Assembly: GCA_963820545.1 (NCBI GenBank)
Contig: CAWGAJ010000002.1
Location: 372,001 to 436,000, forward strand
Source: CAWGAJ01 sp963820545
GTDB lineage: Bacteria > Planctomycetota > Planctomycetia > Pirellulales > Thermoguttaceae
Reading direction: 5' to 3'
DNA length: 64,000 nt
The translations under genes and the position numbers were made by a program. Shown in pieces: positions 9,584-19,017 of this stretch (position 1 is its first letter; each line of letters begins with the position of its first letter). The notes under the pieces are model-generated. The model did no database searches. It was not told the DNA's origin and was given only the letters and a program-made list of their open reading frames with translations.

Positions 9584-10402
9584 ATGATCGATCCGACAAA
9601 AATCGCCGAACACGTCAAAGACGCCGACTTCTTTGAATTGCCGTTTAAAATGCACATCCCTATTCCCCAGCCGTTCGAGGCGCTTGGGTTGAAATTGCAT
9701 CTGACCAAATTCATGGTGTTGGAACTGGTGGCGGCGGTGATGATGCTGGCGATTTTCATTCCCTTGGCGTATCGGCTCAGAAAAGGGACGCCGCCCCGCG
9801 GCCGCTTCTGCAACATGTTCGAGGCCACGTTGTTGTTTCTCCGCGATAAGGTGGTGCGGCCTTCCATCGGGCGGCACGACGCCGACCGCTTTGTTCCTTT
9901 TATTTGGACCTTGTTTTTCTTCATTTTGTTTTGCAATTTGCTGGGGCTGGTGCCCTGGGCGGGATCGCCCACGGGTGAATTCGCCGTCACTATCGCCCTG
10001 GCAGTGATCGCCTTCTGTACGGTCATCGGGGCGGGCATGATGAAGTACGGCGCGGTGAATTTTTGGATCGGTTTAAGTCCGCCCATGGATTTGCCTTTGG
10101 CTTATAAAATATTCCTCGTGCCCATGATCCTCTTCATCGAAATCCTGGGATTATTAATCAGGCATCTAATTTTGGCGATCCGTCTTTTGGCCAACATGTT
10201 CGCCGGTCACTTTGTGCTGGCGGTGATCCTGGCTTTTATCACCAATTGCGCGGCTTCCCTGCTCTGGTACGGCGTCATGCCGGCCAGCGTCCTGGGGGCC
10301 ACGGCCATAAATATGTTGGAATTATTCGTGGCGTTTTTGCACGCGTATATTTTTACGTTTTTAACGGCGGTGTTCATCGGCATGGCGGTCCATCAGCACT
10401 AG
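9584..10402 (+). CDS. atpB: F1Fo ATP synthase subunit a
   Basis: A 272-residue membrane protein forming the stator side of the proton channel. The essential Arg is in LAIRLLANMFAGH (Arg200), with five or six hydrophobic helices from residue 43 onwards and a short polar N-terminus. The C-terminal helix region ELFVAFLHAYIFTFLTAVFI is also conserved. It starts 18 bases after the preceding gene and is followed by atpE in the canonical order. Confidence 0.96.
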   Translation: MIDPTKIAEHVKDADFFELPFKMHIPIPQPFEALGLKLHLTKFMVLELVAAVMMLAIFIPLAYRLRKGTPPRGRFCNMFEATLLFLRDKVVRPSIGRHDADRFVPFIWTLFFFILFCNLLGLVPWAGSPTGEFAVTIALAVIAFCTVIGAGMMKYGAVNFWIGLSPPMDLPLAYKIFLVPMILFIEILGLLIRHLILAIRLLANMFAGHFVLAVILAFITNCAASLLWYGVMPASVLGATAINMLELFVAFLHAYIFTFLTAVFIGMAVHQH

Positions 10403-10455
10403 TGCCCGGGCCACGCAATGCCGGAGTAAAAACTTTTTATGAGGAGATGATAGCT

Positions 10456-10806
10456 GTGAGCAGAGTATCAAAGATTGTGACTTTGGGCATGATTACCTTG
10501 CTGGCGTTTGGCGCGTTAAGCCTGATGCCGGAAACCAGAGCCTACGGCGCGGACGCGCCTGCCGAGGCCAAGGCAACGGCCGGCCCCTCGACCAACATCG
10601 CGTTTTTGCAAGGGGCCGCGTTCGGGGTGGGACTGGTGATCATCGGCGCCGGCTACGGCATTGGCAAGATCGGCTCCTGTGCGGTGGAGAACATGGCCCG
10701 GCAACCCGAAGTGGCCGGCAACATCCAGACGGCCATGATCATCACCGCCGCCATGGTCGAAGGGGCCACGCTGTTGGCCTTGATCGTGTTAATTATTGTG
10801 GGCTAG
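10456..10806 (+). CDS. atpE: F1Fo ATP synthase subunit c with N-terminal extension
   Basis: The rotor ring protein. After a basic-hydrophobic leader (KIVTLGMITLLAFGALSLM) and a polar linker come two transmembrane helices joined by the RQPE loop. The ion-binding Glu sits in AMVEGATLLAL (Glu102). At about 116 residues it is longer than the usual 75-85 because of the leader, which looks like a cleavable signal. A GTG at 10456 is nine bases after GAGGAG and is preferred; the in-frame ATG at 10447 touches the Shine-Dalgarno sequence. Confidence 0.93.
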   Translation: MSRVSKIVTLGMITLLAFGALSLMPETRAYGADAPAEAKATAGPSTNIAFLQGAAFGVGLVIIGAGYGIGKIGSCAVENMARQPEVAGNIQTAMIITAAMVEGATLLALIVLIIVG

Positions 10807-10845
10807 ATCAGATAACAGGGTGGCGGTTTGTAAGGCGACTACAAC

Positions 10846-11493
10846 ATGTTTACTCGATTTATCGGCTTTCTTTTGGTCGTTCTGGCTTTGTTGGCGATTG
10901 TCGCGCCGGCCATGGCCGGCGAAACAACCACTGCCTCCGGCGGGGGCAAAGAGGAAATCAATCCCATTCCCATGAGCTGGGAGCAATTCAAGGGCGACGT
11001 GGCGATTTGGACCGCCGTGGTGTTTCTGCTGGTTTTAGCCGTGCTCTGGAAATTCGCCTGGGGCCCCTTGGCCAGCGGACTGGACAAGCGGGAAAGACAC
11101 ATTGCCGATCAGATCGCCCAGGCCAACAACGCCAATCAGCAGGCCAAGCAGTTGCTGGCCAATTACGAAAAGAAGCTGGGTGATTCGCAGCAAGAGGTGC
11201 GAAACATTTTGGAAAAGGGCCGCCGCGACGCCGAGCTCCTCGGCCACGAGATGATCGACAAGGCCAAGGCCGACGCCAAGGTCGAAGGGGAGCGGATGCT
11301 CAAGCAGATCGACGCCGCCACTACCACGGCGATCAAGGAACTGGCCGATCGCAGCGCCGCGCTGGCGGTCGAACTGGCCGGCAAGATCGTCCGCGCCGAA
11401 CTCAAGGCGAAAGATCACGCCCAGCTCATCGAGCAGGCCGTGAACAATTTCGCCGAAAGCAAAGGCGGGGCCGAGAGTGTGAGTAGAAATTAA
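10846..11493 (+). CDS. atpF: F1Fo ATP synthase subunit b with signal-like N-terminus
   Basis: A 215-residue peripheral stalk protein. A first hydrophobic stretch ending in PAMAGE looks like a signal peptide, then comes the membrane anchor (VAIWTAVVFLLVLAVLWKFAW) at about residues 52-72, and then a long charged coiled coil (residues 80-210) that binds the delta subunit. Two hydrophobic N-terminal segments are unusual compared with the standard 156-170 residue subunit, and parallel the extended AtpE beside it. Confidence 0.94.
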   Translation: MFTRFIGFLLVVLALLAIVAPAMAGETTTASGGGKEEINPIPMSWEQFKGDVAIWTAVVFLLVLAVLWKFAWGPLASGLDKRERHIADQIAQANNANQQAKQLLANYEKKLGDSQQEVRNILEKGRRDAELLGHEMIDKAKADAKVEGERMLKQIDAATTTAIKELADRSAALAVELAGKIVRAELKAKDHAQLIEQAVNNFAESKGGAESVSRN

Positions 11494-11550
11494 AAAGGAT
11501 GAAGGATGAAGGATGAATAAAATTGTCAGTATATTTCATCCTTCATCTTT
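11494..11550. repeat. GGATGAA repeat forming a hairpin between atpF and atpH
   Basis: Three direct GGATGAA units (11497-11517) face an inverted run TTCATCCTTCATC (11535-11547), so the transcript between atpF and atpH can fold into a stem of about 13 pairs. The same heptamer family occurs at 16251-16265, 24841-24865, 26270-26297 and 28553-28578. The hairpin could tune the downstream F1 part of the operon. Confidence 0.7.
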
Positions 11551-11585
11551 CCGTACGACTATAAATTAAGACGTAAATTACATCC

Positions 11586-12245
11586 ATGGCCGAATCCAAA
11601 GACATTACCGCCGAGCACGCCTGGACCACGGCCCAGATCGAGGCCGACGTGGGCGTCGAACACATTGCCACTGTATACGCCCAGGCTTTCTTGGATGCGG
11701 CGGAAGACGCCGGTCAAACCGCGGCGCTGATCGCCGAATTCGACTCGTTTATCAGCGACGTGCTCGACCGCTTCCCCAAGTTTGAGACCGTGCTGGGCTC
11801 GATAATGATTTCGCACGAAGAGACGTCGGCCTTATTGGATCGCGTGGTGGGGGGCAGGATCGCGCCGCTTTTGTTGAACTTTTTTCAGGTAGTGTCGCAA
11901 CATGGTCGGCTGGATTGTTTGCGGGCGATTCACCGCCGCGTGCATGTCCTCTACGATATACTGCAAAACCGCGTAAGGGTGCGGTTGACCACCGCCGCGC
12001 CGCTGGGGGCCGAACTGGCCGGCCGCATCCGCATCGCATTACGTGGAAAACTCGCCGGCGAGCCGGTCCTGGAAATCGACACTGATCCAGGGCTGATCGG
12101 CGGCGCGGTTCTTCGTCTCGGCGACACCGTCTACGATGGTTCGATCGCCAATCAATTGAAAATCATTCGTCAACAGATGATGGATAGGAGCGCCCATGAA
12201 ATTCAAAGCCGACGAGATCGCTTCCGTAATTCAGCAGGAAATTGA
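11586..12245 (+). CDS. atpH: F1Fo ATP synthase subunit delta
   Basis: A 219-residue stalk protein linking the b dimer to the top of F1. The OSCP/delta pattern is seen in VYAQAFLDAAEDAGQ, LLLNFFQVVSQHGRLD and the C-terminal DPGLIGGAVLRLGDTVYDGS, which is well conserved. It carries about 28 extra N-terminal residues compared with the usual 177. The last 50 bases overlap the start of atpA in another frame, suggesting translational coupling. Confidence 0.93.
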   Translation: MAESKDITAEHAWTTAQIEADVGVEHIATVYAQAFLDAAEDAGQTAALIAEFDSFISDVLDRFPKFETVLGSIMISHEETSALLDRVVGGRIAPLLLNFFQVVSQHGRLDCLRAIHRRVHVLYDILQNRVRVRLTTAAPLGAELAGRIRIALRGKLAGEPVLEIDTDPGLIGGAVLRLGDTVYDGSIANQLKIIRQQMMDRSAHEIQSRRDRFRNSAGN

Positions 12246-13731
12246 ACAGTTCGAATCCCGGATGGACGTCCGCGAGGTCGGCCGGGTGATCGAACTGGGC
12301 GACGGCATCGCGCGGATTTACGGGCTGTCCGGCGTGATGTCCGGAGAGATGATCGAGTTTCCCGGCGAAATCTTCGGGTTGGCCTTCAACCTCGAAGAAA
12401 ATTCGGTGGGTGTGATCATCCTGGGGGATTACCTGAAAATCAACGAGGGCGACGAAGTGCGCAGCACCGGCCGGTTGCTTTCTGTGCCCGTGGGCGAGGC
12501 CGTGCTGGGCCGGGTGATCGATCCGCTAGGCAATCCGTTGGACGGGCGCGGACCGATTGTCTTCACCGAGCGCAGGCTGGTGGAATCCAACGCCCCGGGC
12601 GTGGCCCAGCGCCAGCCCGTCAAGCAGCCCCTGCAAACCGGTATCAAGGCCATCGACTCGATGACCCCCATCGGCCGCGGTCAGCGGGAATTGATCATCG
12701 GCGACCGCAAAACCGGCAAGACCGCCATCTGCATCGACACGATCATCAATCAAAAAGGCGCCGGCGTAAACTGCTTCTACGTGGCCATCGGCCAGAAGGA
12801 ATCGACCGTGGCCGGGCTGATCGAGATGCTGCGCAAGCACAACGCCATGGACTATACCACGGTGGTCGTGGCCGGGGCCAGCGATCCCGCCCCCTTGCAA
12901 TATATCGCCCCTTATGCCGGCTGCGCCATGGCCGAATTTTTCACTTACAAAGGCGGCGATACTTTGGTGATCTACGACGACCTTTCCAAGCAGGCCCAGG
13001 CATATCGGCAACTGGCGCTGTTACTGCGCCGCCCGCCGGGACGCGAAGCATATCCGGGTGACATTTTCTATTGCCACAGCCGGCTGCTGGAACGCGCGGC
13101 CAAACTCAGCGATGAACTGGGCGCCGGCTCGCTGACGGCCCTGCCGATCGTGGAAACATTGGAAGGCGAAGTGTCGGCCTATATTCCCACCAACGTGATC
13201 TCCATCACCGACGGACAAATTTATCTCCAGCCCGATCTGTTCTTCGCCGGTCAGCGCCCGGCCATGAACGTGGGTATTTCGGTGTCGCGCGTGGGCGGGG
13301 CGGCGCAAGTGCCGGCCATGAAAAAAGTCGCCGGCGGCCTGCGCCTCGATCTGGCCTCCTTCCGCGAATTGGAAGCCTTCGCCCAACTGGGTACCGATTT
13401 GGATCCCGCCACGCAAGCCCGACTGGACCGCGGTTACCGCATGACCGAACTCCTCAAGCAAGGTCTATATCAGCCCATGCACGTGACCGACCAGATTTTG
13501 AGCATCTATGCCGGCACCCGCGGCCACTTGGACAAGATTCCCATTAACGAAGTTCATGCTTGGGAACAGGGCTTCCTGAAATTCATCCGCGAGGAAAAAG
13601 CCGATCTCTGGAAAAAGATCACCGACTCCAGACAAATGGACGAAGCTACAGCGGCGGCCATAGACCAGGCCCTTGCGGAGTTCCAAGCACGCTACGCCGC
13701 GGAACACTCCAAGCAGACCGTAACCGTATAA
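12196..13731 (+). CDS. atpA: F1Fo ATP synthase subunit alpha
   Basis: A complete 511-residue regulatory nucleotide-binding subunit of F1. The P-loop GDRKTGKT is at residues 169-176 and the arginine finger in SVSRVGGAAQ is Arg365. The beta-barrel N-terminal domain and C-terminal helical bundle have normal length. The ATG at 12196 follows GGAG inside the end of atpH. It is the only one of the three large F1 nucleotide-handling parts with no anomaly (atpD downstream is frame-broken). Confidence 0.97.
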   Translation: MKFKADEIASVIQQEIEQFESRMDVREVGRVIELGDGIARIYGLSGVMSGEMIEFPGEIFGLAFNLEENSVGVIILGDYLKINEGDEVRSTGRLLSVPVGEAVLGRVIDPLGNPLDGRGPIVFTERRLVESNAPGVAQRQPVKQPLQTGIKAIDSMTPIGRGQRELIIGDRKTGKTAICIDTIINQKGAGVNCFYVAIGQKESTVAGLIEMLRKHNAMDYTTVVVAGASDPAPLQYIAPYAGCAMAEFFTYKGGDTLVIYDDLSKQAQAYRQLALLLRRPPGREAYPGDIFYCHSRLLERAAKLSDELGAGSLTALPIVETLEGEVSAYIPTNVISITDGQIYLQPDLFFAGQRPAMNVGISVSRVGGAAQVPAMKKVAGGLRLDLASFRELEAFAQLGTDLDPATQARLDRGYRMTELLKQGLYQPMHVTDQILSIYAGTRGHLDKIPINEVHAWEQGFLKFIREEKADLWKKITDSRQMDEATAAAIDQALAEFQARYAAEHSKQTVTV

Positions 13732-13736
13732 TAAAA

Positions 13737-13790
13737 TATTGCAAATTGAAAATTGCAAAATGCAAATTGAAAATTGCTGAAAAACTGAAA
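13737..13790. repeat. TGCAAATTGAAAA-type tandem repeat between atpA and atpG
   Basis: The spacer is a degenerate tandem of units such as TTGCAAATTGAAAATTGCAA. A related fragment occupies the next spacer at about 14700-14730 before atpD. It belongs to the collection of short low-complexity families that fill spacers in this half of the window. Confidence 0.6.
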
Positions 13791-13798
13791 ACTTCCTC

Positions 13799-14680
13799 AT
13801 GGCCAAAGCCAAAACGTTTGATAAACGCCGCAAGTCGATCAGGAACATCCGCAAGATTACGCGCACTATGGAGTTGATCTCCACGGCGCGGTTCAAGCGG
13901 GCCATGGATCGGGCCATCGCCGCCACGGCCTATACCAAACAAATCACCAAGCTGGTGGGCCACCTTATACGCGGGGGTATAGAAGTATCGCACCCGCTGT
14001 TGGCGCCGCGGCCGGAAACAAAGCAGGCGATCTTGCTGGTGCTTACGTCCAACCGGGGACTGTGCGCCGGATACAACTCCAGCGTGCTGCGCCTGGCTTA
14101 CTCGCGCATGAAAGAACTAAAAGAACAGGGCCCCCAGGTGCGTTTGGAAGTATCGGGCAAGCGCGGCGTGTCGTTTTTCCGTTTTCGCGGGGTCCAGCCG
14201 GACGAGCGATTTACGCATTTCGAGGACAAACCCGCCTTCGAGCAAGTCGACGTTCTGGCCCGCCGCTACTTGGATGATTTTCTGGCCGGCAAACTCGACC
14301 GCCTGGATGTGGCTTATACCAAATTCGAAAGTTCCAGCCGCCAATACGCCCTGGTGGAAACCCTTTTACCACTGGCCAAATTGGAAGGAGCGACTGCGGA
14401 AGAATCCTTTGTTGCTGAAACGCCATATGAGTTTCTACCGTCTGCCGAAAGCATATTGGACGAGCTTGTACCGGCGAGTTTCCGAGCAAAACTATTTAAA
14501 TGTTTCCTGGATGCCGCCGTAAGCGAGCAGATCGCCCGCATGATAGCCATGAAGGCCGCCACGGAAAACGCCGATACCATGATCGCCAACCTGTCCATGG
14601 CCTACAACCGCGCCCGCCAAGGACAGATTACCGGCGAACTGCTGGAAATCATCGGCGGCGCGGAGGCGTTAGAGAAGTAG
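13799..14680 (+). CDS. atpG: F1Fo ATP synthase subunit gamma
   Basis: The 293-residue central rotor shaft. The N-terminal helix is typical (RIRNIRKITRTMELIS-like: KSIRNIRKITRTMELISTA), and the C-terminal helix carries MKAATENADTMIANLSMAYN, the most conserved part of the family. The middle Rossmann-like domain (LVLTSNRGLCAGYNSSVLR) is present. Length and motifs are normal. Confidence 0.96.
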   Translation: MAKAKTFDKRRKSIRNIRKITRTMELISTARFKRAMDRAIAATAYTKQITKLVGHLIRGGIEVSHPLLAPRPETKQAILLVLTSNRGLCAGYNSSVLRLAYSRMKELKEQGPQVRLEVSGKRGVSFFRFRGVQPDERFTHFEDKPAFEQVDVLARRYLDDFLAGKLDRLDVAYTKFESSSRQYALVETLLPLAKLEGATAEESFVAETPYEFLPSAESILDELVPASFRAKLFKCFLDAAVSEQIARMIAMKAATENADTMIANLSMAYNRARQGQITGELLEIIGGAEALEK

Positions 14681-14776
14681 TGAAAATTAACGAACAAATA
14701 CTGCAAATTGCAATTTTTCGATTTGCAATGGAACATCAACTAACTAGTCACCCATACCATATAACTCATTAAAGCC

Positions 14777-16247
14777 ATGTCTACAGTAACTGCAACCAAA
14801 ACGGAGCAGAAAAATAACATCGGACACGTCAGCCAGATCATCGGCTCGACCTTCGACGTCGAGTTTCCCGAGAATCACTTGCCGGCTATTTATAACGCCG
14901 TCAAAGTGGTCAGCGATCACAAGGGGATCAAGCTCGATCTTACCGGCGAGGTGCAGCAGCACCTCGGCGGCGGTCGGGTGCGCTGCGTGGCTCTGGGCAA
15001 CACCGACGGCATGGTCCGCGGCATGGATTGCCTTGATACCGCGCTCGCCGGTGCGCGTGCCCGTGGGCAAAGCCACGCTGGGCCGGGTGTTTAATCTCCT
15101 CGGCGAACCGATCGACGCTCTCGGGCCGGTCCAGGCCGACGACTACTGGCCCATCCATCGCGAATCGCCCCCGGTCACCGATCTATCGACCAAGACCGAA
15201 GTATTTGAAACCGGCATCAAGGTGATCGACCTGCTGACGCCCTTTGTGCGCGGCGGCAAGGCGGGCCTCTTCGGCGGCGCCGGTTTGGGGAAAACCGTGA
15301 TCCTCACCGAGCTGATCGCGCGGATCGCCACGTCTCACGGCGGATACTCGGTTTTTGCCGGCGTCGGCGAGCGCACCCGCGAAGGCAACGACCTCTGGCT
15401 GGAAATGCAGCACGCCAAGATCGGCGACACCGGGCGCAACGTGCTCTCGCAAACCTGCATGGTCTTCGGTCAGATGAACGAGCCGCCGGGGGCCCGGTTG
15501 CGCGTGGGGCTTTCGGCGCTGACCATGGCCGAATACTTCCGCGACACCACCGGCGCGGACGTGCTCTTGTTTATTGATAATATCTTCCGTTTTTCGCAGG
15601 CCGGCAGCGAAGTCTCCGCGCTGCTGGGCCGCATGCCGTCTGCCGTGGGTTACCAGCCCACGCTGGCCACCGAAATGGGCCAGTTGCAAGAACGGATCGC
15701 CTCGACCAGTAAGGGCGCCATTACCTCGGTGCAGGCCGTGTACGTGCCCGCCGACGATCCCACCGACCCGGCCCCGGCCGCCGCGTTCGCCCAACTCGAC
15801 GCTTTCATCTACCTGGAACGGGCCATCAGCGAAAAAGGCATTTATCCGGCCGTCGATCCGCTGGCCTCAGCCAGCCGAATCTTGGATCCACAATACGTGG
15901 GCCAACGGCATTACGACTGCGCCCGAAAAGTGCAAGTGACCCTCCAGCGCTATCGCGAATTGCAGGACATCATCGCCATCCTCGGCGTGGACGAGCTGAG
16001 CGAGGCCGACAAACTCGTGGTCCATCGCGCACGGCGCATGGAACGCTTCCTCTCGCAGCCGTTTTTGGTGGCCGAGGTCTTTACCGGCAAGCCGGGCGAA
16101 ATTACGCCCCTGGCCGATACCATTCGCAGCTTCGAGGAAATCTCCGACGGCAAGTGGGACCACCTGCCCGAACAAGCCTTTATGTACGTCGGCCCCATTG
16201 AACAGGCCGAAGAACAAGCCAAGAAAATAGCCGCGGGAAAACAATAA
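14777..16247 (+). CDS. atpD: F1Fo ATP synthase subunit beta, frame break near 15042
   Basis: The catalytic ATP-forming subunit. The first frame (14777 to about 15042) gives the N-terminal barrel ending in GMVRGMDCLDT; the second continues as SPVRVPVGKATLGRVFNLLG, exactly as in the family, with one extra base in the run GCGC between them. The P-loop GGAGLGKT, the catalytic GERTREGNDL and the ALAPA-region equivalent are all intact. Joined length is about 489 residues, normal for AtpD. As ATP synthase is hard to lose while all other subunits are intact, a sequencing or assembly error is the likely cause; a programmed +1 shift is not supported by any slippery stop context. Confidence 0.9.
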
Positions 16248-16250
16248 TAA

Positions 16251-16335
16251 GGATGAAGGATGAATGCAGAATGCTGAGTAATGCATGATGAATAAATCAA
16301 TGAAACCGTTTGCGGCCCCTGACCCCTGACCCCTA
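16251..16335. repeat. GGATGAA-type spacer between atpD and atpC
   Basis: Two GGATGAA units (16251-16265) are followed by ATGAATAAATC-like remnants and by a GACCCCTGACCCCT direct repeat that runs up to the ATG of atpC. No gene is present. Confidence 0.5.
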
Positions 16336-16734
16336 ATGTCTCAAATCCAATGCATCGTCGTCACCCCTGAGCGCACCGTGCTCCAAAAGCCGGCTGATTT
16401 TGTCGTCGTCACGCTGTACGACGGCGAGCTGGGCATTGCCCCGCGTCATCGGCCTTTTATCGGTCGCTTGGGCTATGGCGAAATGAGAATTACCCAAGCT
16501 GACCAAGTGGATCGGTACTATGTCGAGGGCGGATTCGTAGAAGTGCTTGAGGACGCGGTTACGATTATTACCAATCGGGCCTTGCCGGCGAGCGAACTCG
16601 ATGAAGCAGTGGCCCTGGAACAACTCCATGCGGCGCAGATCAAGCCCAGTAATACGTCCGAACTGATGGCCATCCGCGATCGCGCCGTGACGCAAAGCCG
16701 GGCCCAATTGCACGCGGCGCACCGGGCGCGATAA
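16336..16734 (+). CDS. atpC: F1Fo ATP synthase subunit epsilon
   Basis: A 132-residue rotor subunit that couples gamma to the c-ring and can inhibit ATP hydrolysis. The beta-sandwich N-terminal part shows TPERTVLQKPADFVVV, DGELGIAPRHRPFIGRLGYG and YYVEGGFVEVLEDAVTIIT. A short helical C-terminal hairpin follows. It closes the operon. No terminator hairpin is obvious after it. Confidence 0.94.
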   Translation: MSQIQCIVVTPERTVLQKPADFVVVTLYDGELGIAPRHRPFIGRLGYGEMRITQADQVDRYYVEGGFVEVLEDAVTIITNRALPASELDEAVALEQLHAAQIKPSNTSELMAIRDRAVTQSRAQLHAAHRAR

Positions 16735-16754
16735 TCTTTGGCTGTTTAGGGATC

Positions 16755-17013
16755 ATGTCATTCTGAGCGCAGCGAAGAATCTCTGCGGCGTGTCACTGGC
16801 GTCTCGCCAGTGCTCAGCCTGCAGCACGGGCAAGATGCCCGCGCCACCCGCGGCGTAGCTTGTCGGGAGGGCAATCGGGCTTCCACCGTGCGGCATCCTC
16901 CAGCAATTTGAAAGTCAATCTCAGGATATCGGCAAATTCTTGGCGGGGTGCGATTCTCCACCGCCCACAGTCCACCGTACTAATTACCAATCCTTAATCC
17001 CCAATTCCTTCAT
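16755..17013. repeat. Spacer with interspersed repeat copies
   Basis: Between the convergent atpC and mutL. A copy of the GTCATTCTGAGCGCAGCG interspersed repeat lies at 16757-16783 (reverse copy near 7071-7092). It is followed by the inverted CACTGGCGTCTCGCCAGTG and a GGGCAAGATGCCCG motif similar to one at about 32026-32040. A CCGCCCACAGTCCACC unit follows at about 16961-16977. Confidence 0.5.
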
Positions 17014-18954
17014 TCACACCCGCTTGAATTGCCGGTCGAGTTCCTCGCGCGTGAAGACCAGCGCCGTGGGCCGACCGTGCGGGCAGTGGTGCGCGTCGTC
17101 GACCAAGTGACGCTGTTCCAAGAGCGCGGCAATTTCTTCCGGCGTGAGCCGATCGCCCGCCTTGATGGCCGCTTTGCAGGCGATGGCATGCATCAAATCA
17201 TCCAGCAGATCGCGCCGCTCAGGCTGCTTGCCGCCGGAAATCAGCCGCTCCAGCAATTCCCGCAGTAGTTCCCCGGGATTGATGTTCGCCAGCATCGCCG
17301 GATAGCCGACAACGAGTATCGTGTCGCCCCCAAACGGTTCGATCTTCAGGCCCAGGCGGGCCAATAAATCGCGATTCTCCAGGGCCGCGGCCGATTCAGC
17401 CGCGGTCAGATCCACTGGCTCGGGCGCCAGCAGACTTTGCGTCTCTATGGTTCCCGTGCTGAGGCGATGCCGGAACTGTTCGTACAAAATGCGTTCATGC
17501 AAAGCGTGTTGGTCGATAACCATCACGCCCTCGTCGGTCTCGGTCACCAGGTAGCGATTGTGCACTTGCAAGGCCGGCCGCGCTGGATGTTTTGATGTGT
17601 CTTCCGCAATGGAGATCTCTCTTCCGGTTTGCCCGGGCAAGCACTTCAGTGTCGCAGGCGGTTCCGGCGAATGTATCTCATGCGCCGTGTATGGGCTCTG
17701 CAAGCGATAAAGCCCTAGCGGTTTTCTCTCGCTGCCTTGTGGTTCGCCGAAGTGCGCCGTCCGCGCGGTGGCATCCGTGTCGGCGGCATCGGCCGCATCC
17801 CACGCGGCAACTTTGCCTTTTGCCCAATCGACCAACTCACGGCGCAATTGTTCTGCCCGAACAACATCGTGACCGCCTGTGGGATCCTCGCCGCCGAACG
17901 GTCCGCCGCCGCCTGGACCTGAGTTCGCCAATGAGTCCGCAGCGGCGGTTTGCACCCGGGTGTTAAGATCAGTGGTGAGAAATTTGCTGCGCAGCGTGGC
18001 AAGCAACTGGCTGTAAAGCCGGCCCGAATCCTGAAAGCGGACTTCCAATTTGGTGGGATGCACGTTCACGTCGACCAGTTCCGGCGGCATTTGCAGGATA
18101 AAAAAAGCGATCGGGTAGCGCCCGGTCAAAAGCAATCCGCGATAAGCCTCGCCCAAGGCGTGTTGCAGCGAGCGATCGCGAATATACCGGCCGTTAAGGA
18201 AAAAATATTGCATGCGATTATGACTGCGGCTCTGGCTGGGATGGGCCGCATAGCCGGAAATTTTCACACTGCCGTCTATACTTTCCACCCAAATCAGATT
18301 GTCCGTCAACTCCCGACCGAAAAACCGGGCGATCCGCTCCAGCAGGCCGTCGGACGCAGCCAACTCGAAAACCGCTTTGTTATTGTGCCTGAGCGTAAAA
18401 TGCACTTGCGGCGCAGCCAGCGCCAATCGGGTAAACGCCTCGGCCACGTGCCCGAATTCGGTCTGAATGGAACGCAAGAATTTCCGCCGCACCGGCGTGT
18501 TAAAGAAGAGATTATAAACTTCGACTGCCGTACCGACCGGACAGCCGCAGGGCGCAGCCTTGCCGACCCTGCCGCCCATGACTTCCAATTCCGCCCCGCC
18601 TGCCGCCTCTCCTGTTCGACTTCGCAGCACCAGGCGGCTCACCTCGGCAATCGAGGCCAGGGCCTCGCCCCTGAAGCCCAACGAGCCCACGCGATAAAGG
18701 TCCTCTGCCTCGGCGATCTTGCTCGTAGCATGGCTCGCTACGGCCAGCGGCAGTTCCTCGGCCCCGATTCCGCAGCCGTTATCGACCACGCGGATCATTT
18801 CCAAGCCGCCTTTTTCCACGGCCACGTCAATGCGCGCGGCCCCGGCGTCGATGGCGTTTTCCATCAACTCCTTTACGACGCTAGACGGTCGCTCGATCAC
18901 CTCGCCCGCGGCGATTTTGTTAATCAGGCTCTGAGTAAGATGCTTAATGGTCAT
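17014..18954 (-). CDS. mutL: DNA mismatch repair protein MutL
   Basis: A 646-residue mismatch repair ATPase that links MutS recognition to strand incision. GHKL motifs are complete: ELMENAIDAGA, DNGCGIG and GSLGFRGEALASI. The C-terminal domain carries the endonuclease motif DQHALHERILYE (from Asp481) plus ACKAAIKAGD and CPHGRPT, so this is the nicking type found in bacteria without MutH. The linker around residues 340-440 is low in conservation, as usual. The GGTCATTAAG-region start ATG at 18954 gives the conserved N-terminus IKHLTQSLINKIAAGEV. Confidence 0.96.
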   Translation of the reverse strand: MTIKHLTQSLINKIAAGEVIERPSSVVKELMENAIDAGAARIDVAVEKGGLEMIRVVDNGCGIGAEELPLAVASHATSKIAEAEDLYRVGSLGFRGEALASIAEVSRLVLRSRTGEAAGGAELEVMGGRVGKAAPCGCPVGTAVEVYNLFFNTPVRRKFLRSIQTEFGHVAEAFTRLALAAPQVHFTLRHNNKAVFELAASDGLLERIARFFGRELTDNLIWVESIDGSVKISGYAAHPSQSRSHNRMQYFFLNGRYIRDRSLQHALGEAYRGLLLTGRYPIAFFILQMPPELVDVNVHPTKLEVRFQDSGRLYSQLLATLRSKFLTTDLNTRVQTAAADSLANSGPGGGGPFGGEDPTGGHDVVRAEQLRRELVDWAKGKVAAWDAADAADTDATARTAHFGEPQGSERKPLGLYRLQSPYTAHEIHSPEPPATLKCLPGQTGREISIAEDTSKHPARPALQVHNRYLVTETDEGVMVIDQHALHERILYEQFRHRLSTGTIETQSLLAPEPVDLTAAESAAALENRDLLARLGLKIEPFGGDTILVVGYPAMLANINPGELLRELLERLISGGKQPERRDLLDDLMHAIACKAAIKAGDRLTPEEIAALLEQRHLVDDAHHCPHGRPTALVFTREELDRQFKRV

Positions 18955-19017
18955 GAGAAAGAAGTGGGCAGTGGGCGGTGGGCGGCGGACAGTGTTTGTT
19001 TAAACATACCTAATCCC

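Noticed and set aside
15033..15060. Programmed +1 frameshift in atpD
   Set aside because: No stop codon or slippery run at the shift, and similar breaks occur in unrelated genes nearby, which points to technical indels.
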